From positions 1 to 35,599 of the forward strand of contig JAFWKV010000033.1 of NCBI GenBank assembly GCA_017511265.1: a DNA stretch of 35,599 nt, written 5' to 3'. A program made the translations under genes and the position numbers. This document shows, in pieces, positions 25,317-33,508 of the stretch (positions are counted from its first letter, which is position 1; each line of letters opens with the position of its first letter). The DNA comes from Clostridia bacterium (lineage in GTDB: Bacteria > Bacillota > Clostridia > TANB77 > CAG-508). The notes beneath the pieces are model-generated. The model had not been told where the DNA came from and did not search any database. It worked only from the letters and a program-made list of their open reading frames with translations.

Positions 25317-27599
25317 ATGAAGTTATTTGATAAATTTTTAAAAAAATTAAATACCAGTAGAAATACATTTGCTACATATATATTAACCCTAATAACAGTA
25401 TACATTGTTGTAGATAGAATTGCAGAGATGCTAATTATGATATTTTCAGGAGTTTCAATGTCATATTGGGGTCCATTTAAATATACTTTAGCATTAGCTT
25501 GCTGTGTATTTGCATATCTGTTTTCAATACAATCAGAATTTGGAAAATCCAAAAATTCTAAAATAACATTATTTTACACATATATTATTGGATTTTATGT
25601 AATAATTCTTTCAATGATTACACAATGGACGAACCAATTAGCTTGGCTATTATTTTTGTCAGTACCAAATTATACAGAAATAATAACAGAATTTTCAGAA
25701 TTAGTTAGACCAGCATTTATAGCACTAGCACTATACTTTCCACTTGTAACATTTATGCCAATAATTAAGAAAATAATGCTAGGTGTTAATGACAGCACAG
25801 AAATGCGTCGTTCTATATGGGATTTTAAAGGAATTAGTTTAACACAATCAAAAGAAGGAAAAGGCCCATATTCATACGAAATGTATATGTTTCATGATAA
25901 AGAATCAGGAAATCCAATAAAAATAGGAGAATCAAAAAGATTTCAACCAATGTTAGTTGTTGGGGCATCAGGAACAGGAAAAACATCATTAATATATGAG
26001 CCAATGATGGCAAGAGACTTAGAAAAAAAATTTTTCTTTAGAGAAGTTTCAAAAGAAATGGCATTTGCAGCATTAAAAACAGGAACAGCAGTTTTAAAAA
26101 AGCCGTATGACAATGATTACTTAAATGAAAATTTTAGCCTAAATATGATAGAACCAAAAGAAGGCAAAGAAAACGTATATAGAACATATATGAAAAAATT
26201 ATTGCTAACAGATTCAAATGAACTAATTACAAAAGACCTAGGAATAACATGTATGTCACCAGACTATGAAGTATTAGCACATATGATGGATGTATGTGAT
26301 AACTTTAAAATTAAATACAATTTAATAGACCCATCAAGTAATACATCAATTGGCTTAAATCCATTTATATATAAAGATCCTGCTAAAATAGCATCAACAA
26401 TATCTGATGTATTAAAGGGGATGTATCTTTCTAAAAATGTTGAAAAAGAAGATGCATACAGTGAAGATGTAACATTACAAGCAGTCGAAAATATAACAAT
26501 TCTATTAAAAGAAATCTATCCAAGAATGCATGAGGGATTACTTCCAAACTTAGAAGATATGTTAAAACTACTAATTAATTTTGACTTAGTAGAAAAAATG
26601 TGCAAAATAATGGAATCTGACGAAAAATTAGCAAAAAAATATGCTATACAATTAGCATACTTTAAAAGAAACTTTTTTAAAGATGGAACAGGCAGAAAAG
26701 ATACTGAAGTTGCAATATATGCATCAGTTGCACAACTAGATAACTTATTAAGAATGCCAGGAGTAAAAAAAGTACTTTGTAATAGACATGATAATATCAA
26801 TTTTGATGATATGCTTGCAAATGGAGAAGTTACATTTATTTGTACAAGAAGAGGAGACTTAGGAGCAACAAGTCACAAAGCATTTGGATTATTCTTCTTA
26901 CTATCAATGCAAAATTCTGTACTAAGTAGACCAGGTACTGAAAAATCAAGAATACCAAACTTTTTATATATTGATGAATTTCCAGACTTTATTGAAAAAC
27001 CAACAGAAGCACTATTTACAATGTATCGTAAATATAGAGTAGGTGTTGTAATTTCTACACAAAGTTTAGCACAGCTTGGAGAAGAAAAATCAAGAATGAG
27101 AGATATTATTATTGCAAACTGCAGAAGTAAAATACTTACTGGTGGAACAACTCCTGATGAGGCAGCATGGTGGAAAATAGAGTTTAACAGAAGAAGAAAA
27201 TGGAGTTACACAAAATCAATGGATGAAAAAGATGGAAAAATTGCCTATGATTCTAAAATGGGAAATGTAAAATATGACTGGGAAGATTATTTCGCAGTAG
27301 GCAGATTGCTCGGACTTAGATTTAAGCAATGTGCATATGAAATTGCAACAGATGCAAAACAAGTATATGGAGAAGGAATGCTAAACTTTATGGAATCAAA
27401 ATATAAAGAACCGCAACATATCAAAATATATGATTTTGAAAAATTTAGTGGAAATCAAAAAAGTTCAAACAATAAAAAAAGTAAAAACAATAAATATGGC
27501 AGCAATGATGATGGTCCAATAAAAACAGATGTAACTGATTCTAAATATTTCTTTGACAATGAAGATGCAATTTCAGTTAATTTAAATAAAAAATCTTGA
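25317..27599 (+). CDS. VirD4/TraG-family type IV secretion coupling ATPase
   Basis: A 760-residue membrane ATPase of the VirD4/TraG/TraD group, which in conjugation couples DNA substrates to the secretion channel. The N-terminal region (about 1-160) holds four or so membrane segments. The ATPase domain has Walker A GASGTGKTS (about 219-227) and Walker B NFLYIDEFPDF, followed by a conserved STQSLAQL segment. The C-terminus is Asn/Lys/Ser-rich. No relaxase, VirB4 or mating-pore gene occurs in the window and the neighbours are housekeeping genes, so this is an orphan. It may serve a chromosomal secretion or DNA-transfer role. The stop codon TGA lies within the -35 box of the infC promoter. Confidence 0.85.
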   Translation: MKLFDKFLKKLNTSRNTFATYILTLITVYIVVDRIAEMLIMIFSGVSMSYWGPFKYTLALACCVFAYLFSIQSEFGKSKNSKITLFYTYIIGFYVIILSMITQWTNQLAWLLFLSVPNYTEIITEFSELVRPAFIALALYFPLVTFMPIIKKIMLGVNDSTEMRRSIWDFKGISLTQSKEGKGPYSYEMYMFHDKESGNPIKIGESKRFQPMLVVGASGTGKTSLIYEPMMARDLEKKFFFREVSKEMAFAALKTGTAVLKKPYDNDYLNENFSLNMIEPKEGKENVYRTYMKKLLLTDSNELITKDLGITCMSPDYEVLAHMMDVCDNFKIKYNLIDPSSNTSIGLNPFIYKDPAKIASTISDVLKGMYLSKNVEKEDAYSEDVTLQAVENITILLKEIYPRMHEGLLPNLEDMLKLLINFDLVEKMCKIMESDEKLAKKYAIQLAYFKRNFFKDGTGRKDTEVAIYASVAQLDNLLRMPGVKKVLCNRHDNINFDDMLANGEVTFICTRRGDLGATSHKAFGLFFLLSMQNSVLSRPGTEKSRIPNFLYIDEFPDFIEKPTEALFTMYRKYRVGVVISTQSLAQLGEEKSRMRDIIIANCRSKILTGGTTPDEAAWWKIEFNRRRKWSYTKSMDEKDGKIAYDSKMGNVKYDWEDYFAVGRLLGLRFKQCAYEIATDAKQVYGEGMLNFMESKYKEPQHIKIYDFEKFSGNQKSSNNKKSKNNKYGSNDDGPIKTDVTDSKYFFDNEDAISVNLNKKS

Positions 27600-27624
27600 C
27601 AGATAAGGTGATAAGTGGTATAAT
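27596..27624 (+). promoter_or_regulatory. Consensus promoter of the infC operon
   Basis: TTGACA (27596-27601) and TATAAT (27619-27624) are 17 bases apart, a perfect match. The -35 box contains the stop codon of the preceding gene. The spacer and -35 end (27601-27618) form the left arm of an 18-bp inverted repeat with 27650-27667 (one mismatch). Confidence 0.85.
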
Positions 27625-27631
27625 AACTCAA

Positions 27632-27748
27632 GTTACAAGAAGAAGTTATCCACTTCTCACCTTATCTTTGTGGAAAAAGGTTATAAAAAAACAAAAAAAA
27701 TGTGTTTATTTTAGTGGATAAATTGGCTTGTAACAAGTCAATTTTTTT
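27632..27748 (+). promoter_or_regulatory. Ribosomal protein L20 leader (attenuator) of infC-rpmI-rplT
   Basis: The leader can form two exclusive structures. A long-range pairing joins GTTACAAG (27632-27639) with CTTGTAAC (27727-27734) and TTATCCACT (27646-27654) with AGTGGATAA (27713-27721). It competes with an intrinsic terminator, stem AATTGGCTTG / CAAGTCAATT (27721-27730 with 27734-27743), followed by TTTTT. This is the layout of the L20 leader known from Bacillus, where L20 binding to the leader promotes early termination. Confidence 0.8.
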
Positions 27749-27789
27749 GTTAATAAAAATAACAAAAACAAAATTTGGAGGTGTTTTAT

Positions 27790-28299
27790 ATAAAACAAGA
27801 ATTACCAATCAATGATAGGATTAGAGCTAAAGAAGTACAACTAATTAGCGAAAAAGGAGAAAAACTAGGAGTAAAATCTTTAACTGAAGCTATTAAAATA
27901 GCAGAAGAAAAAGATTTAGATGTAGTTTTAGTAGCTGCAAATTCAAAACCACCAGTTTGTAAACTTATGAACTATGGAAAATATAAATTTGAGCAATCTA
28001 AAAGAGAAAAGGAAGCAAAAAAGAAACAAAAAACATTAGAAATAAAAGAAATAAGAATTACTCCTAACATTGAAGAACACGATTTTGGTTTTAAATCAAA
28101 AAATGCAAGAAAATTTTTACAAGATGGAAACAAAGTAAAAATAACTGTAAGATTTAGAGGTAGAGAATTAAACAATGTAAAAGCAGGTGAAGCTGTTCTA
28201 AACAAATTTATAGAGGCATTAGAAGATGTAGGAACAGTAGAAAGAAAACCAAAATTAGAAGGTAGAAATATGTTTATTATGCTTGCTAAAAAAGCTTAA
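27790..28299 (+). CDS. infC: Translation initiation factor IF-3, apparently with an AUA start codon
   Basis: IF-3 binds the 30S subunit, prevents early 50S joining and checks the start codon. The frame is open from a TTG at 27775, but GGAGGTG at 27777-27783 is the ribosome binding site, and ATA at 27790 is the codon at the correct 8-base spacing. Starting there gives 169 residues beginning (M)KQELPINDRIRAKEVQLI, the normal IF-3 N-terminus. Both domains are complete, with PPVCKLMNYGKYKFEQ in the middle and GRELNN plus NMFIMLAKKA at the end. Rare starts (AUU, AUA, AUC) are a known device for IF-3 to limit its own synthesis. It is first in the infC-rpmI-rplT operon. Confidence 0.93.
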   Translation: MKQELPINDRIRAKEVQLISEKGEKLGVKSLTEAIKIAEEKDLDVVLVAANSKPPVCKLMNYGKYKFEQSKREKEAKKKQKTLEIKEIRITPNIEEHDFGFKSKNARKFLQDGNKVKITVRFRGRELNNVKAGEAVLNKFIEALEDVGTVERKPKLEGRNMFIMLAKKA

Positions 28300-28334
28300 G
28301 TATATATATTAAAAAACGAAAGGAGAGCAAAATT

Positions 28335-28538
28335 ATGCCAAAATTAAAAACAAACAAAGCTGCAAGTAAAAGATATTCTTTAACAGCTTCAGGAAAAGTA
28401 AAAAGAACATCAGCTAATAGAAGACACTTATTAGCTAACAAAACAAAAAGACAAAAATTATCAAGCAGAAGACCAACAAAAGTTGCAGATAAAAGCTGCG
28501 AAAATACAATAAAAAAATTATTACCATATGGTGGGTAA
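28335..28538 (+). CDS. rpmI: 50S ribosomal protein L35
   Basis: A 67-residue, very basic protein of the large ribosomal subunit. It has the family start MPKLKTNKAASKRY, followed by GKVKRTSANRRHLLANKTKR and a C-terminal IKKLLPYG. AAAGGAGAGC precedes the ATG. It is the second gene of the L20-controlled operon, 35 bases after infC. Confidence 0.97.
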   Translation: MPKLKTNKAASKRYSLTASGKVKRTSANRRHLLANKTKRQKLSSRRPTKVADKSCENTIKKLLPYGG

Positions 28539-28567
28539 ATAAAACAAAATAAGGAAGGTGAATAATA

Positions 28568-28918
28568 ATGGCAAGAGTAAAAACAGCAAGAACAACAAGA
28601 GCAAGACATAAAAAAATACTAAAACAAGCAAAAGGTTATTATGGTGCAAAACATTATAGATTTAGAAATGCAAATCAAGCTGTAATGAAATCATTAAAAT
28701 ATGCATATGTAGGAAGAAAAGACAGAAAAAGCAATTTCAGAAAATTATGGATAGCAAGAATTAATGCAGCAGCAAGAATGAATGGAACAACATACAGCAA
28801 GTTAATTGCAGGACTAAAAAAAGCAAATGTAACAATAAACAGAAAAATGCTTGCTGAATTAGCTGTAAGTGATCCAAAAGCATTTACAGAAGTTGCAGAA
28901 ATTGCAAAAAAAGCATAA
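28568..28918 (+). CDS. rplT: 50S ribosomal protein L20
   Basis: A 116-residue 23S rRNA-binding protein needed early in large-subunit assembly. It begins [20 protein letters not shown] and contains [20 protein letters not shown] and [17 protein letters not shown], all family landmarks. In Bacillus it represses its own operon by binding the leader; the leader seen at 27632-27748 fits that loop. AAGGAAGGTG precedes the ATG. A long perfect inverted repeat follows 30 bases after the stop codon. Confidence 0.97.
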   Translation: MARVKTARTTRARHKKILKQAKGYYGAKHYRFRNANQAVMKSLKYAYVGRKDRKSNFRKLWIARINAAARMNGTTYSKLIAGLKKANVTINRKMLAELAVSDPKAFTEVAEIAKKA

Positions 28919-28948
28919 AAAGGAAGATGTCAATAAAGAAGATTTTGT

Positions 28949-29132
28949 TGCTGTCTTTTTGGACGGGCTTAAATGATGACTTTGGGGTCGGGCTTGTGTC
29001 AAAGGGGACGGGCTTAATTGACACACTGATGCCTTGGAGACAAAAGAAGTATCAGTGTGTCAATTAAGCCCGTCCCCTTTGACACAAGCCCGACCCCAAA
29101 GTCATCATTTAAGCCCGTCCAAAAAGACAGCA
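28949..29132. repeat. Perfect 82-bp nested inverted repeat
   Basis: The arms 28949-29030 and 29051-29132 are exact reverse complements around a 20-base loop with CTTGGAGACA. Each arm reads as successive modules: TTTTTGGACGGGCTTAAA, then TTTGGGGTCGGGCTTG, then AAAGGGGACGGGCTTAAT, then TGACACACTGAT. The innermost part matches the element at 22354-22445. It lies between rplT and the DJ-1 gene, ending directly before that gene's AAAGGAG site. Confidence 0.95.
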
Positions 29133-29149
29133 TAAAGGAGAGAAAGATT

Positions 29150-29746
29150 ATGTATAAAAATAAAAAGGTAGCTGTAGTTTTAGCAAACGGCTTTGAAGAA
29201 GGAGAGGCATTATTTGTAGTAGATATAATGCGAAGAAGCGGAATTCAATGTGATACAATTTCTATTGACAAAATAACAGTAGAGGGAAGTCATGGAATAA
29301 AAGTAAAAGCAGACAGGTTAATAAAAGAAGTAAACAAAGAAAGCTATAGAATGCTGGTACTACCAGGAGGACAACCAGGAGCAGATAATTTAAGAGACTG
29401 TGGAGAAATTATTGCCTGGGTAAAAAATTTTGCAAATGATGATAGCAAATGGATAGCGGCAATTTGTGCTGCACCACAAGTGCTAGCAAAAGCAGGGGTT
29501 ATTAAAGGAAAAAAAGTTACATCATATCCAAATGAAAAATATAGACAAATTTTAAAAGAAGGAAAATATATTGACAACATTGAAGAAATGAATGAAATGG
29601 TTGTTGTTGACGGAAACATTATTACAAGCAGAGGTCCTGCAACTACAATGCCATTTGCATATAAATTAGTAGAAGCTTTAGGTGTAAGTACAGATGAATT
29701 AAGAGAAGGTATGTTATATAATTCTTTGCGTGAAAGCATAAAATAA
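29150..29746 (+). CDS. DJ-1/PfpI family protein
   Basis: A 198-residue protein of the DJ-1 branch (DJ-1/YajL type), linked to oxidative and carbonyl stress; the exact activity is debated for the family. The reactive cysteine is C106 in AAICAAPQVL, with the conserved acid in GFEEGEA (16-20) and LPGGQPGADNL as the loop partner. The start at 29150 follows AAAGGAGAGAAAG; in-frame codons upstream lie inside the inverted repeat. cdd follows after 27 bases with its own GGGGG site. Confidence 0.9.
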   Translation: MYKNKKVAVVLANGFEEGEALFVVDIMRRSGIQCDTISIDKITVEGSHGIKVKADRLIKEVNKESYRMLVLPGGQPGADNLRDCGEIIAWVKNFANDDSKWIAAICAAPQVLAKAGVIKGKKVTSYPNEKYRQILKEGKYIDNIEEMNEMVVVDGNIITSRGPATTMPFAYKLVEALGVSTDELREGMLYNSLRESIK

Positions 29747-29773
29747 AAGAATTATTATATAGGGGGAAAATCA

Positions 29774-30166
29774 ATGAATAATGAAGATATTAATCTTGCA
29801 AAAGAAGCAAGACTAAAAGCATATTCACCATACAGTAATTTTCAAGTTGGTGCAGCTCTTAGAACCAAAAGTGGTAAAGTATATGTAGGATGTAATATTG
29901 AAAATCATGGAATACAAGGAATTTGTGCTGAGCGAACAGCTTTTGCAAAAGCACTTTCAGAGGGAGAAAGAGAATTTGAAAGTATAACAGTCGTAGGTAG
30001 TCCGAAAGGTAAAGAACCTACAGAAAAGTGTATGCCATGTGGATATTGTAGGCAATTTATGAGTGAATTTGTAGATGATAGTTTTAAAGTATATGTTGTA
30101 GGCAAAGAAAATGAGATTGAAGAACTTACTATAAGTGAATTATTGCCGCGTAGTTTTAAACTATAA
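29774..30166 (+). CDS. cdd: Cytidine deaminase
   Basis: A 130-residue zinc enzyme that converts cytidine and deoxycytidine to uridine forms in pyrimidine salvage. Zinc ligands C51, C89 and C92 and the catalytic E53 are visible in GICAERTAF and MPCGYCRQF. The N-terminal YSPYSNFQVGAAL is the substrate-binding stretch. The sequence HGIQG precedes the first cysteine where many homologues have ASYGLT-like residues. AGGGGGAAAATC precedes the ATG. Confidence 0.95.
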   Translation: MNNEDINLAKEARLKAYSPYSNFQVGAALRTKSGKVYVGCNIENHGIQGICAERTAFAKALSEGEREFESITVVGSPKGKEPTEKCMPCGYCRQFMSEFVDDSFKVYVVGKENEIEELTISELLPRSFKL

Positions 30167-30196
30167 ATTATAGTAATACAAAGAGGAGATAGAATT

Positions 30197-30854
30197 AAGG
30201 CCAATCAATATAAAGAACAATCAAGTGGATTATATGCTCAAGAAATGGCAGAAAGAGGATTTTTAAGCCTAGCATTTGATCCATCATTTACAGGGGAATC
30301 AAGTGGAGAACCAAGGTATATGACTTCATTTGATATTAATGTGGAGGACTTTCAATCAGCAGTAGATTATTTATCAAATTTAGATAATGTAGATAGTGAA
30401 AAAATTAGTATAATAGGCATTTGTGGTTGGGGTGGAATGGCACTTCAAACAGCTTGTATAGATACAAGAATTAAAGCAACTATTGTTTCTACTATGTATG
30501 ATATGTCAAGAGTTGCAGGAAACGGATATTTTGATAAACAAGATAATGAAGAAGCAAGATATAATCAAAGAGTTGCTTTAAATAATCAAAGAAATGATGA
30601 TTATAAAAGTGGAGAATATAAATTAGCCGGAGGAGTAATTGATCCATTACCAGAAAATGCTCCTGAATTTTTGCAAGGCACATTCTTTCTATATGGGAAA
30701 AGATGCATACGACAATATGATTAAAGATAGTAAATATGCAGATAATAAAGAATTAGTTGTAATACCTAATGCAACTCATACGGATTTATATGACCCAAAA
30801 GATAAAATACCTTTTGATAAAATAGAATATTTCTTAAAGGAGCATTTAAAATAA
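30197..30854 (+). pseudogene. Decayed alpha/beta hydrolase (dienelactone-hydrolase-like) gene
   Basis: Remnant of an alpha/beta hydrolase of about 300 residues. The first frame, without a proper start, reads YKEQSSGLYAQEMAERGF, FDPSFTGESSGEPRY and the nucleophile-elbow region GICGWGGMALQ, then ends PENAPEFL. A second frame from about 30672 gives KAHSFYMGKDAYDNM and, with the likely catalytic histidine, IPNATHTDLYD to the natural end FLKEHLK. Against family members as I remember them, the first 50-60 residues and about 60 residues in the middle are missing, and the middle deletion shifts the frame. It lies directly after cdd, whose stop is the nearest upstream in-frame stop. Confidence 0.82.
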
Positions 30855-30961
30855 AATGAACAATAAATAGGGCTGGTAGTTATTGCAATTTTCAATGTTA
30901 TTTTAAGCTATTTATAATATATTTAATATATTATAAATAAAAATATGAAAGGAAGATGCAT

Positions 30962-32470
30962 ATGAAAAGAATCATAAAAACAATTGTATCAATTGTAACT
31001 GTTTTAATAATAGCATTAAATTATACGGTAGTTTTTGCTGCACCACCTGAAAAACCAAGTGGAGAAATGTCAAGTTCAAACGGGGGGACACCGCCAGAAA
31101 AACCAGATGGAAACGGCGGACAACCAGGAGGAAATAATAGTAGTGCAAATATTTCACATACAGGAGCAACAGAGTTTTCGAGTGATACAACAACTAATGA
31201 GCAAACATACTCTTCTACAACTGGCTCACAAAATGCTTTATTAGTTACAGGAGGGACATCTACTATTAATAATCCAACAGTAACCAAATCAGGCGATTCA
31301 GATGGAGATAATAGCGATTTTTATGGTACAAATGCAGCGATTTTAGCAAAAGAAGGAACTTTAAATATTAACGGAGGAACTGTTGAAACAAATGGTTCAC
31401 ATGCAAATGGTGTATTTGCTTATTCAAACGGAACAATAAATATTTCAGATACCAATATTAAAACATCAAGCAATAATTCAGGTGCAGTAATGGTAACAGG
31501 AGGAGGATCTTTAACTGCAAATAATGTAACTGCAGAAACAGATGGGAATTCATCAGCTCCAATAAGAAGTGATAGAGGTGGAGGAACTCTAACAGTAAAC
31601 GGAGGAAATTATACATCTCATGGAACTGGCTCTCCTGTAATTTATTCAACTGCAGATATAACTGTAAATGATGCTAACCTAACATCAACAGCATCTGAAG
31701 GTGTTGTAGTGGAGGGCAAAAATTCTGTAACTCTGAATAATGTAAATATGGAAACAACAAACACAAAATTAAATGGAAATTCTGAAACATATAAATCTAT
31801 TTTTATATATCAATCTATGTCAGGAGACGCAGATGTTGGAACATCATCTTTTACAGCAAAAAATTCAAAAATAGTAAATAACAAAGGTGAGATTATTTTT
31901 GTTACAAATACAAGCACAGTTATAGAATTAGAAAACAACGAAATAATAAATAATGATGCAGATGGAGCATTTATAAAAATTGGAGCAGCTAAATGGGGAA
32001 CATCAGGTTCAAATGGAGGAAATGTTACATTAAATGCTAATAATCAAAAGGTTGAAGGAGATATTTTAGTTGACAATATTTCTACATTAGACTTTTCATT
32101 AAAAAATGGTAGTAGTTATGTTGGAGCAATCAATGGTGACAATACAGCTAAAACAATAAATATTACATTAGATAGCAGTTCGACTTTAACATTAACAGGA
32201 GATTCATATATTACATCATTAGAGAATGAAGTTTCAGATAATAGTAATATTAATTTAAATGGACATACTTTATATGTAAATGGAAAAGCTATAACATCAA
32301 CAAATTATAAAGGTGACACAACAACTTCTGAAACTAGTAAAGATACAACTACTGCTAAAACAATACTTCCTAATGCTGGAATTATAATACCAGTAGGTTG
32401 CGGCACTATAATAGTTGCTGCAATAATTGTAACTTTTATAATTAAAAGAAATAAATATAACAACATATAA
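30962..32470 (+). CDS. Secreted beta-helix surface protein with LPNAG-type C-terminal sorting signal
   Basis: A 502-residue surface protein. The start at 30962 has AAAGGAAG 6 bases upstream. A signal peptide (about 1-27, ending VFAA) is followed by a Pro/Gly/Asn-rich stretch (PPEKPSGEMSSSNGG). Next come many short repeats such as LNINGGTVETNG, INISDTNIKTSS and LTANNVTAETDG, which predict a right-handed parallel beta-helix (pectate-lyase or adhesin-like). The C-terminus is TILPNAG, a hydrophobic stretch and a KRNK tail, which fits a sortase signal with A in place of T. No catalytic residues are recognised. An adhesin is more likely than an enzyme. A terminator follows. Confidence 0.82.
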   Translation: MKRIIKTIVSIVTVLIIALNYTVVFAAPPEKPSGEMSSSNGGTPPEKPDGNGGQPGGNNSSANISHTGATEFSSDTTTNEQTYSSTTGSQNALLVTGGTSTINNPTVTKSGDSDGDNSDFYGTNAAILAKEGTLNINGGTVETNGSHANGVFAYSNGTINISDTNIKTSSNNSGAVMVTGGGSLTANNVTAETDGNSSAPIRSDRGGGTLTVNGGNYTSHGTGSPVIYSTADITVNDANLTSTASEGVVVEGKNSVTLNNVNMETTNTKLNGNSETYKSIFIYQSMSGDADVGTSSFTAKNSKIVNNKGEIIFVTNTSTVIELENNEIINNDADGAFIKIGAAKWGTSGSNGGNVTLNANNQKVEGDILVDNISTLDFSLKNGSSYVGAINGDNTAKTINITLDSSSTLTLTGDSYITSLENEVSDNSNINLNGHTLYVNGKAITSTNYKGDTTTSETSKDTTTAKTILPNAGIIIPVGCGTIIVAAIIVTFIIKRNKYNNI

Positions 32471-32490
32471 ATTACAAGATAAAAATAAAG

Positions 32491-32519
32491 AGGATAGGTT
32501 ATTAAAACCTATCCTTTTG
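32491..32519 (+). terminator. Intrinsic terminator of the beta-helix protein gene
   Basis: A 10-bp stem, AGGATAGGTT (32491-32500) with AACCTATCCT (32506-32515), a 5-base loop and a TTTT tail. Confidence 0.85.
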
Positions 32520-32574
32520 GAACTTGTTAGATAATGTCATCTATAATTGCAAAATACTATTAAATAATATATAA

Positions 32575-32832
32575 TTGTGGTACAAAATAGAAAAATTGGA
32601 TGGTGATATTCCAGCTCCTAGAAGTGAAGCAGGAAAATGTGGAGCAGTACTTGCTGCAGAAAAGATATTAAGAGAACTTGGCAAAGAAGATAGAATAGAA
32701 GAATTTGAAAAAGAGTTTTTATCAGAGTTTGGCAATATCACCTGTGTTGAACTTATGAGAAAAGACAGAAGATGTAATGATTATGTTGGAAAATCAGCAG
32801 AGTTGATAGATAAGATAATTAATAAGGAATAA
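32575..32832 (+). pseudogene. 5'-truncated C_GCAxxG_C_C-like protein fragment
   Basis: An 85-codon frame that begins at a TTG directly after an in-frame TAA, with no ribosome binding site. The text DIPAPRSEAGKCGAVLAAEK, then FGNITCVELMRKDRRCNDYVG, resembles putative redox proteins of the C_GCAxxG_C_C type (conserved cysteines in CGA, TC and RC). Homologues have a longer N-terminus, so the front of the gene is probably lost. It lies 56 bases after a terminator and has no visible promoter. Confidence 0.6.
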
Positions 32833-32867
32833 CGATTAATAGTAATTTTTAAGGAGGGAAAAGAAAT

Positions 32868-33251
32868 ATGTTACTTTCAAAAATACATCACATAGCGATT
32901 ATTGGTTCTAATTATGATAAAACAAAAGATTTCTATGTTAATAAATTAGGCTTTTCAGTTATTCGCGAAAACTATCGCAAAGAACGTAACGATTGGAAAA
33001 TTGATTTAGAATTAGGAGAAAACATTGAGTTAGAAGTATTTATAGAGAATAATCCACCTAGTAGAGTATCTCGTCCAGAAGCATGTGGATTGAGACATTT
33101 AGCTTTTGAAGTAGAGAATGTTGAAAAAACTGTAATAAAATTGGAAAGAATGGGAATAAAATGCGAACCAATTAGAGAGGACACTTATACAGGTAAAAAA
33201 ATGACTTTTTTCTTTGACCCAGATGGATTGCCGTTGGAAATTCATGAATAA
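32868..33251 (+). CDS. VOC superfamily (glyoxalase-fold) metalloprotein
   Basis: A 127-residue single VOC-fold protein, similar to the YaeR/GloA2-like group. Likely metal ligands at the four usual positions are H8 in KIHHIAI, E56 in ENIELEVF, H77 in LRHLAFEV and E124 in LPLEIHE. The substrate is unknown; these residues suit lactoylglutathione-lyase or dioxygenase-like chemistry. AAGGAGGGAAAAG precedes the ATG. It stands among decayed genes but is itself intact. Confidence 0.85.
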   Translation: MLLSKIHHIAIIGSNYDKTKDFYVNKLGFSVIRENYRKERNDWKIDLELGENIELEVFIENNPPSRVSRPEACGLRHLAFEVENVEKTVIKLERMGIKCEPIREDTYTGKKMTFFFDPDGLPLEIHE

Positions 33252-33266
33252 CGACAACTTACAATT

Positions 33267-33429
33267 TTAGTTACAAGTATTATTTGAATTTAAAGTAGCA
33301 AGTGTTGCTAATGTATCACCATAATTGAACCCAAAATGCAGATAGTATTGATAATTCATCTGAAGTTTTATCTTTAGCAATACTACAAGCTAGAATAGAA
33401 ATAAAAGTTATAAATTCACAATTTTGCAT
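33267..33429 (-). pseudogene. Small DUF6774-like gene with a frameshift
   Basis: On the minus strand, ATG at 33429 (AGAGG 8 bases upstream) opens MQNCEFITFISILACSIAKD, then KTSDELSILSAFWVQL, and stops at TGA. One base later the other frame continues GDTLATLATLNSNNTCN to TAA at 33267. Removing one T (CAATTATGGTGAT) restores a protein of about 53 residues. The pattern LACSIAK...LS.L...QLGDTLAT recalls the small DUF6774 proteins of Clostridia, whose function is unknown. It is too short for ordinary ORF cut-offs. Confidence 0.6.
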
Positions 33430-33508
33430 AGTAAATACCTCTATTTATAATATGCATAGTTTCTATTTTGGTTAATTAGTTAAAAAAATTGATAAGGTAT
33501 GAAGTATT

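Noticed and set aside
29057..29149. Extended N-terminus for the DJ-1 protein
   Set aside because: It would be encoded by the right arm of the 82-bp inverted repeat; the ATG at 29150 has its own AAAGGAG site.
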